This document shows positions 8,505-17,225 of a stretch of 64,000 nt of DNA, in pieces. The DNA lies in NCBI RefSeq assembly GCF_039871655.1, contig NZ_JBDPLZ010000002.1, forward strand, positions 124,001-188,000, given 5' to 3'. Source of the DNA: Actinocorallia sp039871655 (GTDB lineage: Bacteria; Actinomycetota; Actinomycetes; Streptosporangiales; Streptosporangiaceae). Both the position numbers and the translations under genes were made by a program. Position 1 is the first letter of the stretch. Each line of letters begins with the position of its first letter. A model generated the notes under the pieces. That model was not told the DNA's origin. It ran no database searches and was given only the letters and a program-made list of their open reading frames with translations.

Positions 8505-10568
8505 ATGAAGGACCCGAACAACACCCGGGACACCCGGCCCCGGACCGGTTCGCCGCTGTGGATCTACCTGATCGCGATCACCGCGGTCGGTGCCGTCGTG
8601 CTGGCCGCGGCGCTCTCCGGGCTGACCTCCTGTGATCTCGAAGCGGGCCTGGCCAACCCGGTGTTCTGGCTGCTGGCGGCCTTCATCGTCTTCGGTGAGC
8701 TCAAACCGATCATCACCCCCGGCTCCACCGAGGCCAACAGCGCCACCACCTCGACCACCTTCACCTTCGCCGCCCTGCTGTACGCGGGGCTGCCGCTGGC
8801 GATCGCGCTGCACTCCGTCGCGCTGGTGATCCGCGGGGTCTTCCGCCGCCAGTCCGCGCACCGCACCGCCTTCAACGTGGCCCAGTTCGCGCTGGCGCAG
8901 GCGGCGGCGGGCGCGGTCCTGTGGGGCTTCGGCATCTCCGCCGACCCCGACCACGTCTGGGTGCCCGCCGGAGCCGACCTGGCCCCGGTGATGCTGGCCG
9001 GCATGGTGTACTTCGTCGCCAACGACGTCCTGGTCGGCGGCGCGGTGGCGCTGCACGAGCGGGTGTCCCTGCTGCGGGTGCTGCGCTGGGACCTGGGCTA
9101 CCAGCTGCTGGCCCATCTCGCCCTGCTCGGGCTGGCGCCGATCGTGGTGGTGGCGATGGACCGCTCCCCGGCCTTCGTCCCGCTGATCGTGCTGCCCTTC
9201 ACCGCCGTCTACCTCACCGCCTCCGCCTCGGTCCGCCGGGAGTACCAGGCGCTGCACGACGGGCTCACCGGACTGCCCAACCGCAAGCTGCTCATCGCCC
9301 GCTCCCAGGAGGCGCTCACCGCCGCCCGGCAGCGGCGCGACCGGGGGGACCACACCCGCGGGGTGGGGCTCTTCCTCATCGACCTCGACCGCTTCAAGGA
9401 GGTCAACGACACCCTGGGCCACGCCACCGGCGACCGGCTGCTGCAGATCATCGCCCACCGGCTGACGCACAGCGTCCGCCCCGGAGACCTGGTGGCCAGG
9501 CTCGGCGGCGACGAGTTCGCGGTGCTGCTGCCGTCGGTCCGGGACGTTCACGCCGCCCGCGAGGTCGCGGTGCGGCTGCGCGCCGCGCTGAGCGAGCCGG
9601 TGCGCCTGGACGGCATGACCTTCGACCTGGAGGGCAGCGTCGGCATCGCGTTGTGCCCCGACCACGCCCCCGACTTCGAACTGCTGCTGCAGCGCGCCGA
9701 CGTCGCCATGTACGTGGCCAAGGAGAGCCGTTCGGGCGTGGAGATCTACAGTCCGGCCAGCGACCGCAACTCCCCGGCCCGCCTCGGCCTGCTCGGCGAC
9801 CTGCGCAGGGGCATCGACCGCCGGGAGCTGGAACTGCACTACCAGCCCAAGATCAGGCTGCGCGACGGGGAACTGGCCGGGATGGAGGGGCTGCTGCGCT
9901 GGCGGCACCCCGAACGCGGGCTGATCGGGCCCGAGGAGTTCCTGCCGCTGGCCGAACAGACCTACCTCATGAAGTCCATCACCCACTACGTGGTGCGCGA
10001 GGCGCTGGCCCAGTCGCACCAGTGGTGGGGGGCGGGGCTGCGCGCTCCGGTGACCGTCAACGTCTCCGGGCGCGACCTGCTGGACGGGCAGCTCGCCGAG
10101 ACGATCACCGCCGAACTGCTGGAGCGCGACCTGCCGCCCGACGCCTTCGGGCTGGAGATCACCGAGCGGATCCTCATGAACGAGTCCGCCTATGCCTCCG
10201 AGACCGTCCGCACCCTGGCCGACCTGGGCATCCCGCTCAGCCTCGACGACTTCGGCACCGGCTACTCCTCGCTGGTGCGGCTCAAGCGCCTGCCGGTCAA
10301 GGAGGTCAAGATCGACGCCTCCTTCATCCGGAGGCTGACCTCCTCGGCGGAGGACGCGGTGATCGTCCGTTCGATCGTGGAGCTGGTGCGCACCCTGGGG
10401 CTGCGCTCGGTGGCCGAGGGCGTGGAGGACACCGAGATCGCCGGGAGCCTGCGGGAGATGGGCTGCGACATGGGGCAGGGCTGGTACTTCGGCCGCCCCA
10501 TGGAGAGCGCCGCCGCCACCGAGTGGCTGCGCGGCAGGCTGCGCCGCGCCCCCGAGCCCGTGACCTGA
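8505..10568 (+). CDS. rmdB: Membrane GGDEF-EAL cyclic-di-GMP enzyme, RmdB-like
   Basis: A 687-residue bifunctional c-di-GMP protein. About six to eight membrane helices fill residues 15-240, followed by GGDEF (motif intact in VARLGGDEFAVLL) and EAL. The inhibitory I-site RPGD sits five residues before GGDEF. The EAL signature is degenerate to EGL (MEGLLRWRHP), but the metal and catalytic residues I can check remain: Asn in VNVSG, Glu in LEITE, DDFGTGYSS, Lys in VKIDASF, the AEG Glu and the GQGWYF Gln. Phosphodiesterase activity is therefore likely. From memory, S. coelicolor rmdB (SCO5495) has the same position shortly before gatC, so orthology is inferred from synteny plus architecture. The ribosome site is GGAAG. 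Confidence 0.82.
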   Translation: MKDPNNTRDTRPRTGSPLWIYLIAITAVGAVVLAAALSGLTSCDLEAGLANPVFWLLAAFIVFGELKPIITPGSTEANSATTSTTFTFAALLYAGLPLAIALHSVALVIRGVFRRQSAHRTAFNVAQFALAQAAAGAVLWGFGISADPDHVWVPAGADLAPVMLAGMVYFVANDVLVGGAVALHERVSLLRVLRWDLGYQLLAHLALLGLAPIVVVAMDRSPAFVPLIVLPFTAVYLTASASVRREYQALHDGLTGLPNRKLLIARSQEALTAARQRRDRGDHTRGVGLFLIDLDRFKEVNDTLGHATGDRLLQIIAHRLTHSVRPGDLVARLGGDEFAVLLPSVRDVHAAREVAVRLRAALSEPVRLDGMTFDLEGSVGIALCPDHAPDFELLLQRADVAMYVAKESRSGVEIYSPASDRNSPARLGLLGDLRRGIDRRELELHYQPKIRLRDGELAGMEGLLRWRHPERGLIGPEEFLPLAEQTYLMKSITHYVVREALAQSHQWWGAGLRAPVTVNVSGRDLLDGQLAETITAELLERDLPPDAFGLEITERILMNESAYASETVRTLADLGIPLSLDDFGTGYSSLVRLKRLPVKEVKIDASFIRRLTSSAEDAVIVRSIVELVRTLGLRSVAEGVEDTEIAGSLREMGCDMGQGWYFGRPMESAAATEWLRGRLRRAPEPVT

Positions 10569-10688
10569 AACACCTGCTCGCGGCGTCCGCGCCGGGAGGC
10601 GGGACGGCCGAAGACGGGTCGGGTGGAAGACGGGTTGGCCATAGGATGGAGGCGAATCCCAGTCGATCACTCCGAAACGGCTATCCCT

Positions 10689-10985
10689 ATGTCCATCACC
10701 CGTGACGAGGTCGCGCACCTCGCTCGGCTGTCCCGGCTGGCCCTAGGCGAGGAAGAGCTCGAGCACTTCGCCGTCCAGCTGGACGCGATCGTCTCCGCGG
10801 TCGCGCGGGTGCAGGAGGTGGCGGCCGAGGACATTCCGCCGACCACCCACGCCCTGCCGATCACCAATGTCTTCCGGCCCGACGAGGTACAGCAGACGCT
10901 GAGCAACGCCGAGGCGCTCTCGGGGGCCCCGGCCGCCGAGGAAGAGCGTTTCCGGGTGCCGCGGATCCTGGAGGAGGAAGACTGA
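10689..10985 (+). CDS. gatC: Aspartyl/glutamyl-tRNA amidotransferase subunit C
   Basis: A small 98-residue subunit that stabilises the GatCAB complex, which converts misacylated Glu-tRNA-Gln (and Asp-tRNA-Asn) to the amide form. MSITRDEVAHLARLSRLAL and the C-terminal FRVPRILEEE are characteristic. The start is ATG 10689; the frame is open upstream, but those residues are not family-like. No Shine-Dalgarno is visible before the ATG. gatC is the first gene of a tightly packed gatC-gatA-gatB operon, and its stop overlaps gatA in TGATG. A tRNA-Gln gene lies in the same window (37907-37978). Confidence 0.93.
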   Translation: MSITRDEVAHLARLSRLALGEEELEHFAVQLDAIVSAVARVQEVAAEDIPPTTHALPITNVFRPDEVQQTLSNAEALSGAPAAEEERFRVPRILEEED

Positions 10986-12469
10986 TGATCTTCAAGACCG
11001 CAGCCGAGCTGGGCGAACTCATCGCCTCCGGCGAGACCACCGCAGTCGAGGTCGCCCAGGCGCACCTGGAGCGCATCGAGCAGGTCGAGGGCAAGGTCAA
11101 CGCCTTCCTGCACGTGTCCGCCGAGCGCGCGCTGGAGCAGGCCGCCGCCGTCGACGCCCGGCGCGCCGCGGGCGAGGAGCTCGGGCCGCTGGCCGGCGTG
11201 CCGATCGCGCACAAGGACGTGTTCACCACCAAGGACATGCCCACCACCTGCGCCTCCAAGATCCTCGAGGGCTGGGTGCCGCCGTACGACGCGACGGTCA
11301 CCACCCGGCTGCGCGAGGCGGGCCTGGTGATCCTGGGCAAGACCAACATGGACGAGTTCGCGATGGGCTCCTCCACGGAGAACAGCGCCTACGGCCCGAC
11401 CAGCAACCCGTGGGACCTCTCCCGCATCCCCGGAGGCTCCTCCGGCGGCTCCTCGGCGGCCGTGGCCGCCTACGAGGCGCCCCTGGCCACCGGCACCGAC
11501 ACCGGAGGCTCGATCCGCCAGCCCGCGGCGGTCACCGGCCTGGTCGGCATGAAGCCGACCTACGGCGGCTCGTCCCGCTTCGGCCTGGTCGCGTTCGCCT
11601 CCTCGCTGGACACCCCCGGCCCGTTCGCCCGCAACGTCCTGGACGCGGCGCTGCTGCACGAGGCGTTCTCCGGCCACGACCCGCGCGACTCCACCTCGAT
11701 CTCCGAGCCGGTCCCGCCGGTCGTCGAGGCGGCCCGTCAGGCCGACGTGGCCGGGCTGCGGATCGGCGTCGTCAAGGAGTTCTCCGGTGAGGGCTACCAG
11801 GCGGGTGTGCTCAACCGCTTCAACGAGACGGTCGAGCTGCTGGAGTCGCTCGGCGCCAAGGTCGTCGAGGTCTCCTGCCCGTCGTTCGACTACGCCCTGT
11901 CGTCCTACTACCTCATCGCCCCGTCCGAGGCCTCCTCCAACCTGGCCCGGTTCGACGCGATGCGCTACGGCCTGCGGGTCGGCGACGACGGCACCCGCTC
12001 GGCCGAGGAGGTCATGGCCCTCACCCGCGCCGCCGGGTTCGGCCCCGAGGTCAAGCGCCGCATCATCCTGGGCACCTACGCCCTGTCGTCGGGCTACTAC
12101 GACGCCTACTACGGCAAGGCCCAGCAGGTGCGCACCCTGATCGCCCGGGACTTCGAGGCGGCCTTCGGCCAGGTCGACGTGCTCATCTCGCCGACCACCC
12201 CGACGACGGCCTTCCCGATCGGGGAGCGCGCCGACGACCCGATGGCCATGTACCTGGCCGACCTGTGCACCATCCCGTCGAACATGGCGGGCAACGCGGC
12301 CATCTCGGTCCCGTGCGGACTGGCCGACGAGGACGGCCTGCCGGTCGGCCTGCAGATCATGGCCCCCGTCCTGGCCGACGACCGCTGCTACCGGGTGGGC
12401 GCCGCGGTCGAGAAGGCACTGGAGGACCGCTGGGGCGGCCCGCTGCTTCGAAAGGCTCCCGCGCTGTGA
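10985..12469 (+). CDS. gatA: Glutamyl-tRNA(Gln) amidotransferase subunit A
   Basis: The glutaminase subunit of GatCAB, 494 residues, amidase-signature family. The Ser-cisSer-Lys triad is visible: Lys in PIAHKDVF, Ser in TDTGGSIRQPA, and the serine-rich PGGSSGGSSAAVAA stretch. Ammonia released from Gln is channelled to GatB. It starts in a one-base overlap with the gatC stop (TGATG) and ends in a GTGA overlap with gatB, so the three genes are translationally coupled. Length is normal and I see no missing motif. Confidence 0.97.
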   Translation: MIFKTAAELGELIASGETTAVEVAQAHLERIEQVEGKVNAFLHVSAERALEQAAAVDARRAAGEELGPLAGVPIAHKDVFTTKDMPTTCASKILEGWVPPYDATVTTRLREAGLVILGKTNMDEFAMGSSTENSAYGPTSNPWDLSRIPGGSSGGSSAAVAAYEAPLATGTDTGGSIRQPAAVTGLVGMKPTYGGSSRFGLVAFASSLDTPGPFARNVLDAALLHEAFSGHDPRDSTSISEPVPPVVEAARQADVAGLRIGVVKEFSGEGYQAGVLNRFNETVELLESLGAKVVEVSCPSFDYALSSYYLIAPSEASSNLARFDAMRYGLRVGDDGTRSAEEVMALTRAAGFGPEVKRRIILGTYALSSGYYDAYYGKAQQVRTLIARDFEAAFGQVDVLISPTTPTTAFPIGERADDPMAMYLADLCTIPSNMAGNAAISVPCGLADEDGLPVGLQIMAPVLADDRCYRVGAAVEKALEDRWGGPLLRKAPAL

Positions 12470-13962
12470 CGACGCTTGTTCCCTTTGACGAGGCCCTGGC
12501 CAAGTACTCGCCGGTGCTGGGCATCGAGACCCACATCGAGCTGGGCACGGCCTCCAAGATGTTCTGCGGCTGCCCCACGGAGTTCGGCGGGGCGCCCAAC
12601 ACCCACGTGTGCCCGGTGTGCCTGGGCCTGCCCGGCTCGCTGCCGGTGGTGAACGAGAAGGCCATCGAGTACGCGATCCGGATCGGCCTGGCGCTGAACT
12701 GCTCGATCGCCGAGTGGTGCCGCTTCGCCCGGAAGAACTACTTCTATCCGGACATGCCGAAGGACTTCCAGATCTCGCAGTACGACGAGCCGATCTGCTT
12801 CGACGGCTACCTGGACGTCGAGGTCGAGGGCGAGACGTACCGGATCGGCATCGAGCGCGCCCACCTGGAGGAGGACACCGGCAAGTCCACCCACGTCGGC
12901 GGCGCGACCGGCCGCATCCACGGCGCGGTGCACTCGCTGGTCGACTACAACCGGGCCGGCATCCCGCTGATCGAGATCGTCACCAAGCCGATCGAGGCCA
13001 CCGAGGAGAAGGCCCCGCTGGTCGCCAAGGCCTACGCCACCGAGCTGCGCGAGCTCGTGCGGGCGCTGGGCGCCTCGGACGTGCGCATGGAGGAGGGCTC
13101 CATGCGCTGCGACGTCAACGTCTCGCTCATGCTCAAGGGCGCCTCGCAGTGGGGAACCCGCACCGAGACCAAGAACGTCAACTCGCTGCGCAGCGTGGAG
13201 CGCTCGGTCCGCCACGAGATCGAGCGGCAGGCCGCGGTCCTCGACGCCGGCGGGAAGATCGTCCAGGAGACCCGGCACTTCCACGAGAACACCGGCACCA
13301 CCAGCCCCGGCCGGTCCAAGGAGGAGGCGCAGGACTACCGCTACTTCCCCGAGCCCGACCTCGTCCCGGTCGCCCCGGCCCGCGAGTGGGTCGAGGAGAT
13401 CCGGGCGGGCCTGCCGGAGCTGCCGGCCGCGCGCCGGGTCCGGGTGAAGGAGGCCTGGTCCCTGTCGGACGAGGAGCTGCGCGACGTGATCAACGCGGGC
13501 GCCCTCGACCTCATCGAGGAGACCGTCGCGGCCGGGGCCTCGCCCGCCGCCGCCCGCAAGTGGTGGATGAACGAGCTGTCGCGCACCGCCACCGCCCAGG
13601 GCGTCGAGTTGTCCGCGCTGCCGGTCACCGCGGAGCAGGTCGCCCGCATCCAGGCGCTCGTCGACGCCGGCGAGCTCAACGACAAGCTCGCCCGCAAGGT
13701 CTTCGAGGGCGTGCTGGCCGGGGAGGGCACCCCGGACGAGGTCGTCGCGGCCCGCGGCCTCAAGGTCGTCTCCGACGAGGGCGAGCTGGTCGCCATCGTC
13801 GAGAAGGTGATCGCCGACAACGCCGACGCCGCGCAGAAGGTCCGCGACGGCAAGGTCGCCGCGGCCGGCGCCCTGGTCGGCGCGGTGATGAAGGCCAGCC
13901 GGGGCCAGGCCGACGCGGCCCGCGCCCGGGAGATCATCCTGGAGCGCCTGGGCCAGGCCTGA
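12466..13962 (+). CDS. gatB: Aspartyl/glutamyl-tRNA amidotransferase subunit B
   Basis: The kinase/transamidase subunit of GatCAB, 498 residues from the GTG that overlaps the gatA stop as GTGA. The zinc site is FCGCPTEFGG followed by HVCPVCLGLPG. PVLGIETHIEL near the start, the YNRAGIPLIEI strand and the YRYFPEPDL motif are GatB hallmarks. The C-terminal GatB/YqeY helical tail (about residues 350-498) binds tRNA. A longer open frame upstream lies inside gatA and is not real. From memory, Mycobacterium has pfkA between gatA and gatB; here they are adjacent. Confidence 0.97.
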   Translation: MTTLVPFDEALAKYSPVLGIETHIELGTASKMFCGCPTEFGGAPNTHVCPVCLGLPGSLPVVNEKAIEYAIRIGLALNCSIAEWCRFARKNYFYPDMPKDFQISQYDEPICFDGYLDVEVEGETYRIGIERAHLEEDTGKSTHVGGATGRIHGAVHSLVDYNRAGIPLIEIVTKPIEATEEKAPLVAKAYATELRELVRALGASDVRMEEGSMRCDVNVSLMLKGASQWGTRTETKNVNSLRSVERSVRHEIERQAAVLDAGGKIVQETRHFHENTGTTSPGRSKEEAQDYRYFPEPDLVPVAPAREWVEEIRAGLPELPAARRVRVKEAWSLSDEELRDVINAGALDLIEETVAAGASPAAARKWWMNELSRTATAQGVELSALPVTAEQVARIQALVDAGELNDKLARKVFEGVLAGEGTPDEVVAARGLKVVSDEGELVAIVEKVIADNADAAQKVRDGKVAAAGALVGAVMKASRGQADAARAREIILERLGQA

Positions 13963-14300
13963 GCCCGCGGTCGCCGGCAGCCCACCCTGCGGGGAGGGGG
14001 GCCGTCGCCGACAGTGATCGGGTGCTGTCCCTCCGGCTGCACTCCTCTGTCTGTCCGATCACAGATCGGTAATCTCTCGTACGCCCTGCCCAGCGGTGAT
14101 TACGGGCCGTGAGATTTTGTCGCCGGATGGGCACTGACCCTCAATCGCTCCGTGACCTACGGAACGTACATTGAGGGGCACGATGAGATCCCCGACCTCA
14201 CTGCGCCAGGACGTGGACGCAGGCAGTTTTTGAGCCCACCGGTAAGGCCGGGAACGAGCCCTCGCCGAGGAGGCTCCGCGAACCAGGAGCACGAGCGACG
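13963..14300. other. Leader region before second GGDEF-EAL gene
   Basis: This 338 bp holds no gene. It contains a 6+6 bp inverted repeat CCGATC-ACA-GATCGG (14055-14069) and a larger two-stem element at 14138-14177 described separately. AGGAG at 14285-14289 serves the ATG at 14301. I see no clear terminator for gatB. Confidence 0.5.
14138..14177 (+). promoter_or_regulatory. Nested stem-loop upstream of c-di-GMP gene
   Basis: CCCTCAAT (14138-14145) pairs with ATTGAGGG (14170-14177); inside it TCCGT (14149-14153) pairs with ACGGA (14159-14163) across a GACCT loop. If transcribed it would fold into a two-level hairpin about 125 nt before the start codon. At DNA level it could equally be an operator. 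No known riboswitch class is recognised. Confidence 0.3.
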
Positions 14301-16958
14301 ATGACAGGCGAGAAGGAGCGGCACCGGATCCCGGTGTGGGCCCTGCCGCTGAGCGCCGTGTCCCTGCTGACCGGTCTCTCCCTGCTGGGTCTGCTGCTCG
14401 GCTGGACCGGCGACTGGTTCGCGGCGGGAGCCGGCGTCGCCGCCTGCGCGAGCCTGGTGTACGCCTCCCGGCAGCGGCCGGGCATGGAGTCCTGGCGCTG
14501 GTTCGCCGCCGCCGCGGCCTGCTGGGGCGTGGGCGCGGCGACCAGCGCGCTCTCCCGCATCGTCCTGGACGTCACGACGGTGACGCTGTCCCTGGGCGAC
14601 CTGTTCTATCTCGCGGCGCTCCTGCCCCTGGCGATGGGCTTCGTGGCGCCGACACGGCTGCCGCGCACCCCCCGGAAGTGGCTCACGTACGCGGCCGACA
14701 CCTATGTGTGCGGGGCCGCGCTCTTCGTGCTCGGCTGGGACGCGATCTTCGGGCGGCTGTTCCGGGAGGGCGGCGAGTCCCCGGCCCACTTCCTCCTCGA
14801 ACTGCGCTACCCGCTGCTGGACATCGGGCTGGTCTGCGCGCTGCTGCCGTTCGTGCTGGGCGCCGCGCGCAGGCAGCGGCCCACCGCCGTCACCGGCTAC
14901 CTGGCCCTGCTCGCGCTGACCGCGGGCGACGTGATCACCACCGCGGTGCGGCTGGGCGACGGCGGCACGGGCGGCGTGAGCGGCCTGGGAGAGGCCTTCC
15001 GCTTCGGCGGGCTGCTGCTGCTCGGCGCGGCCCCCTGGCTGGGGGGCGGCGTCCGCAGGGGCGAGCAGAGGGGGCGCCTGGTCGGCCCCGGCATCGCGCC
15101 GGCGCTGCTGGCAGGGGCCTCGGCGATGTTCGTGGCGGGTCACACCCTCACCGGCGGCGACCCGGTCGAGCCGGTCGTGCTCATCGTCACCGGGACGGCG
15201 CTGCTCGTCCTCATCGCCCGCCTCACCGACCTGCTGCGCGAGAACGACCGGCTGCGCGGCGAGGTCCGCTCCGCCGAGGAGCACTTCCGGGCGCTGGCCG
15301 AGAGCGTCGACGACCTCGTCCTGATCTGTGATGAGACCGGCGCCGTGCACTACATGAGCGCGGGCGAACAGTGGAGCTCCTCACACGCCCTGGACGACCT
15401 GCTGGGCCGCCCCCTCCAGGACTTCCTGCACCCCGAGGACGGTCCCGCCGTCGAGGCGGCACTGGGCGAGTGCTTCGACGGCCGCGGGGAGCCGCTGCGG
15501 TTGCACTGCCGGCTGCGCACCACCGACGGCACCTGGCTGCCGACGGAGTCGACGTTCTCCCGCTACGCCCCCAGCAGGCTGCTGGTCACCACCCGCGACC
15601 TGTCGGAGGAGGCGGCGCTCAAGCGCCAGGTCACCCATCTGACCTTCCACGACGGCCTGACCGGCCTGCCCAACCGCGCCTACCTGGAGGAGCGGACCCG
15701 GCAGGTGCTGAGCCGCCGCAACCCCTTCACCGCCGTGATCTTCGTGGATCTGGACGGCTTCACCGCGGTGAACGACTCGGCCGGGCACGCCGCGGGCGAC
15801 CAGGTCCTGGCCCAGGCCGCGCGGCGGCTGCGGGCCTGCGTGCCGGCCGACGACACGGTGGCGCGCTGGGGCGGCGACGAGTTCGCGGTCCTGGTGGAGA
15901 CGTCCGCCGACGCCCAGACCGTGGTGGACCTGGCCGAGCGGCTGCTGCGGATGCTCTCGGACGAGCCCTACCGGGTGGGGGACCGCGGCATCGTGCTCAG
16001 CGCCAGCGTCGGCGTGGCCTTCACCGACGAGGGGCCGGTCCCGGACGAGACGGACTCGGCCTCCCTGATCCGCAACGGCGACCTGGCCATGACCCGCGCC
16101 AAGGAGCTGGGCGGCGGCAGGGTCGAGGTGTTCGCCACCCAGATGCACGCGGCCGTCGTGCGGCGCCTGGAGCTCGGCAGCGACCTGCAGCGGGCGCTGG
16201 CCGAGCGGGAGTTCACCGTCGAGTTCCAGCCGGTGGTGGAGCTGGACGGCGGCCGGGTGACCGGGGTGGAGGCCCTGCTGCGCTGGCGGCGCGAGGACGT
16301 CGCGGTGCCCCCGGAGGAGTTCATCGGCGCGGCCGAGGAGTCCGGGCTGATCGTGCCGCTGGGCGCCTGGATGCTGGGCGAGGCCTGCCGCGAGGTGGCC
16401 CGCTGGCGGGCCGGGGGCTGGCAGGTCGGCCTGTCGGTGAACCTCACCGCCCGGCAGATCGCCGCGCCCAAGTTCGCCGAGACGGTGGCCGAGGCGCTGG
16501 CCGAGAGCGGGCTGCCGCCGCACGCCCTGACCCTCGAGGTCAAGGAGGAGGTGCTGGTCGAGCACTTCCAGGGCGACGAGCAGCACCTGGCGCGGCTGTC
16601 GGCGCTGCGCGACCTCGGGGTCCGGCTGGCCATCGACGACTTCGGCACCGGGTACGCCTCGCTGGCCTACCTGGGCCAGCTCCCGGTGGACGTGCTGAAG
16701 ATCGACCCCTCGTTCGTGTCCGGGGTGGGACGTGACGAGACCCTCACCCTGCTCACCCGGACGATCGTGCGGCTCGGCTCGGACCTGGGGCTGATCGTGG
16801 TGGCCGAGGGCATCGAGTGCCCCGAGCAGCTGGACCGGCTCCGGGAGATGGGCTGCGCCAGGGGTCAGGGCTTCCTGGTGGCCCGGCCCATGCCGGCCGA
16901 CCGGATCGACGCCGAGATCAGGCCGGAGAGCGTGCCCTTCCAGGTGCAGGCCGGTTGA
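14301..16958 (+). CDS. Membrane PAS-GGDEF-EAL cyclic-di-GMP enzyme
   Basis: An 885-residue protein. About nine to ten membrane helices (residues 10-310) are followed by a coiled segment (LTDLLRENDRLRGEVRSAEEHF), a PAS domain (about 330-440), GGDEF (VARWGGDEFAVLV) and EAL (VEALLRWRRE). GGDEF is intact, but the I-site position reads PADD instead of RxxD, so product inhibition may be lost. The EAL core residues are present (SVNLTAR, IDDFGTGYAS, LKIDPSF, AEGIE, GQGFLV), while the usual LEITE reads LEVKE. It precedes the ilvBNC operon, as SCO5511 (which I recall as cdgF) does in Streptomyces. The SD is AGGAG 11 nt before ATG. Confidence 0.85.
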   Translation: MTGEKERHRIPVWALPLSAVSLLTGLSLLGLLLGWTGDWFAAGAGVAACASLVYASRQRPGMESWRWFAAAAACWGVGAATSALSRIVLDVTTVTLSLGDLFYLAALLPLAMGFVAPTRLPRTPRKWLTYAADTYVCGAALFVLGWDAIFGRLFREGGESPAHFLLELRYPLLDIGLVCALLPFVLGAARRQRPTAVTGYLALLALTAGDVITTAVRLGDGGTGGVSGLGEAFRFGGLLLLGAAPWLGGGVRRGEQRGRLVGPGIAPALLAGASAMFVAGHTLTGGDPVEPVVLIVTGTALLVLIARLTDLLRENDRLRGEVRSAEEHFRALAESVDDLVLICDETGAVHYMSAGEQWSSSHALDDLLGRPLQDFLHPEDGPAVEAALGECFDGRGEPLRLHCRLRTTDGTWLPTESTFSRYAPSRLLVTTRDLSEEAALKRQVTHLTFHDGLTGLPNRAYLEERTRQVLSRRNPFTAVIFVDLDGFTAVNDSAGHAAGDQVLAQAARRLRACVPADDTVARWGGDEFAVLVETSADAQTVVDLAERLLRMLSDEPYRVGDRGIVLSASVGVAFTDEGPVPDETDSASLIRNGDLAMTRAKELGGGRVEVFATQMHAAVVRRLELGSDLQRALAEREFTVEFQPVVELDGGRVTGVEALLRWRREDVAVPPEEFIGAAEESGLIVPLGAWMLGEACREVARWRAGGWQVGLSVNLTARQIAAPKFAETVAEALAESGLPPHALTLEVKEEVLVEHFQGDEQHLARLSALRDLGVRLAIDDFGTGYASLAYLGQLPVDVLKIDPSFVSGVGRDETLTLLTRTIVRLGSDLGLIVVAEGIECPEQLDRLREMGCARGQGFLVARPMPADRIDAEIRPESVPFQVQAG

Positions 16959-16967
16959 GCCGGACAT

Positions 16968-17036
16968 ATCTCAGCCTGTGAGATCTCGGCAACACCGATT
17001 TGACCTGAGGGTGTGTCATCGGCAAAAGTAGGTACG
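16968..17036 (+). promoter_or_regulatory. Candidate ilvB promoter and operator
   Basis: Inverted repeat ATCTCA-N5-TGAGAT (16968-16984) overlaps the palindrome GAGATCTC (16980-16987). Downstream, TTGACC (17000-17005) and AAAAGT (17024-17029) are 18 nt apart and would start transcription at about 17036, the first base of the leader peptide. That would make the leader transcript leaderless. The promoter assignment is inferred from spacing only. Confidence 0.45.
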
Positions 17037-17086
17037 TGCAGAACGGCAACCTTCTCCTCGTAGTACTCGGCAGGCGCGCGGCCTGA
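17036..17086 (+). CDS. ilvB attenuator leader peptide
   Basis: A 16-codon open frame, GTG to TGA, encoding MQNGNLLLVVLGRRAA. Three Leu, two Val and one more Leu codon in a row are the control codons of a branched-chain amino-acid attenuator. The Val/Leu codons (GTAG and CTCG, 17060-17069) can pair with CGAGCTAC (17089-17096) as hairpin 1, with a TA bulge. CGAG (17089-17092) can instead pair with CTCG (17115-17118) in the terminator arm. That is the mutually exclusive pairing of a classical attenuator. Leader peptides before ilvB are known in Streptomyces and Corynebacterium. Confidence 0.82.
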   Translation: MQNGNLLLVVLGRRAA

Positions 17087-17111
17087 CACGAGCTACTGAG
17101 GCTTGCGCGCT

Positions 17112-17148
17112 CCCCTCGACCGCCCATTGGTGGCGCGAGGGGTTTTTT
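17112..17148 (+). terminator. ilvB attenuator terminator
   Basis: CCCCTCG (17112-17118) pairs with CGAGGGG (17136-17142), with an inner CGCC/GGCG stem and six T from 17143. It lies 26 nt after the leader peptide stop and 78 nt before ilvB, so it must be read through when branched-chain amino acids are scarce. Confidence 0.85.
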
Positions 17149-17225
17149 GTTGGCCTCAGCACGGTGAGCTCAGGCGAGAGCCACCGGCGACCCTCTCCCT
17201 CCCTTCCTAAGGAAGTAGCAGCAAG

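Noticed and set aside
8454..10718. 754-codon minus-strand frame over the GGDEF-EAL gene
   Set aside because: Antisense shadow with Gln/His/Gly-rich translation; the plus-strand protein has all catalytic motifs.
16959..17225. T-box or other riboswitch before ilvB
   Set aside because: No T-box sequence or tRNA-like specifier stem is seen; the leader peptide with Leu/Val codons and a terminator explains the region better.
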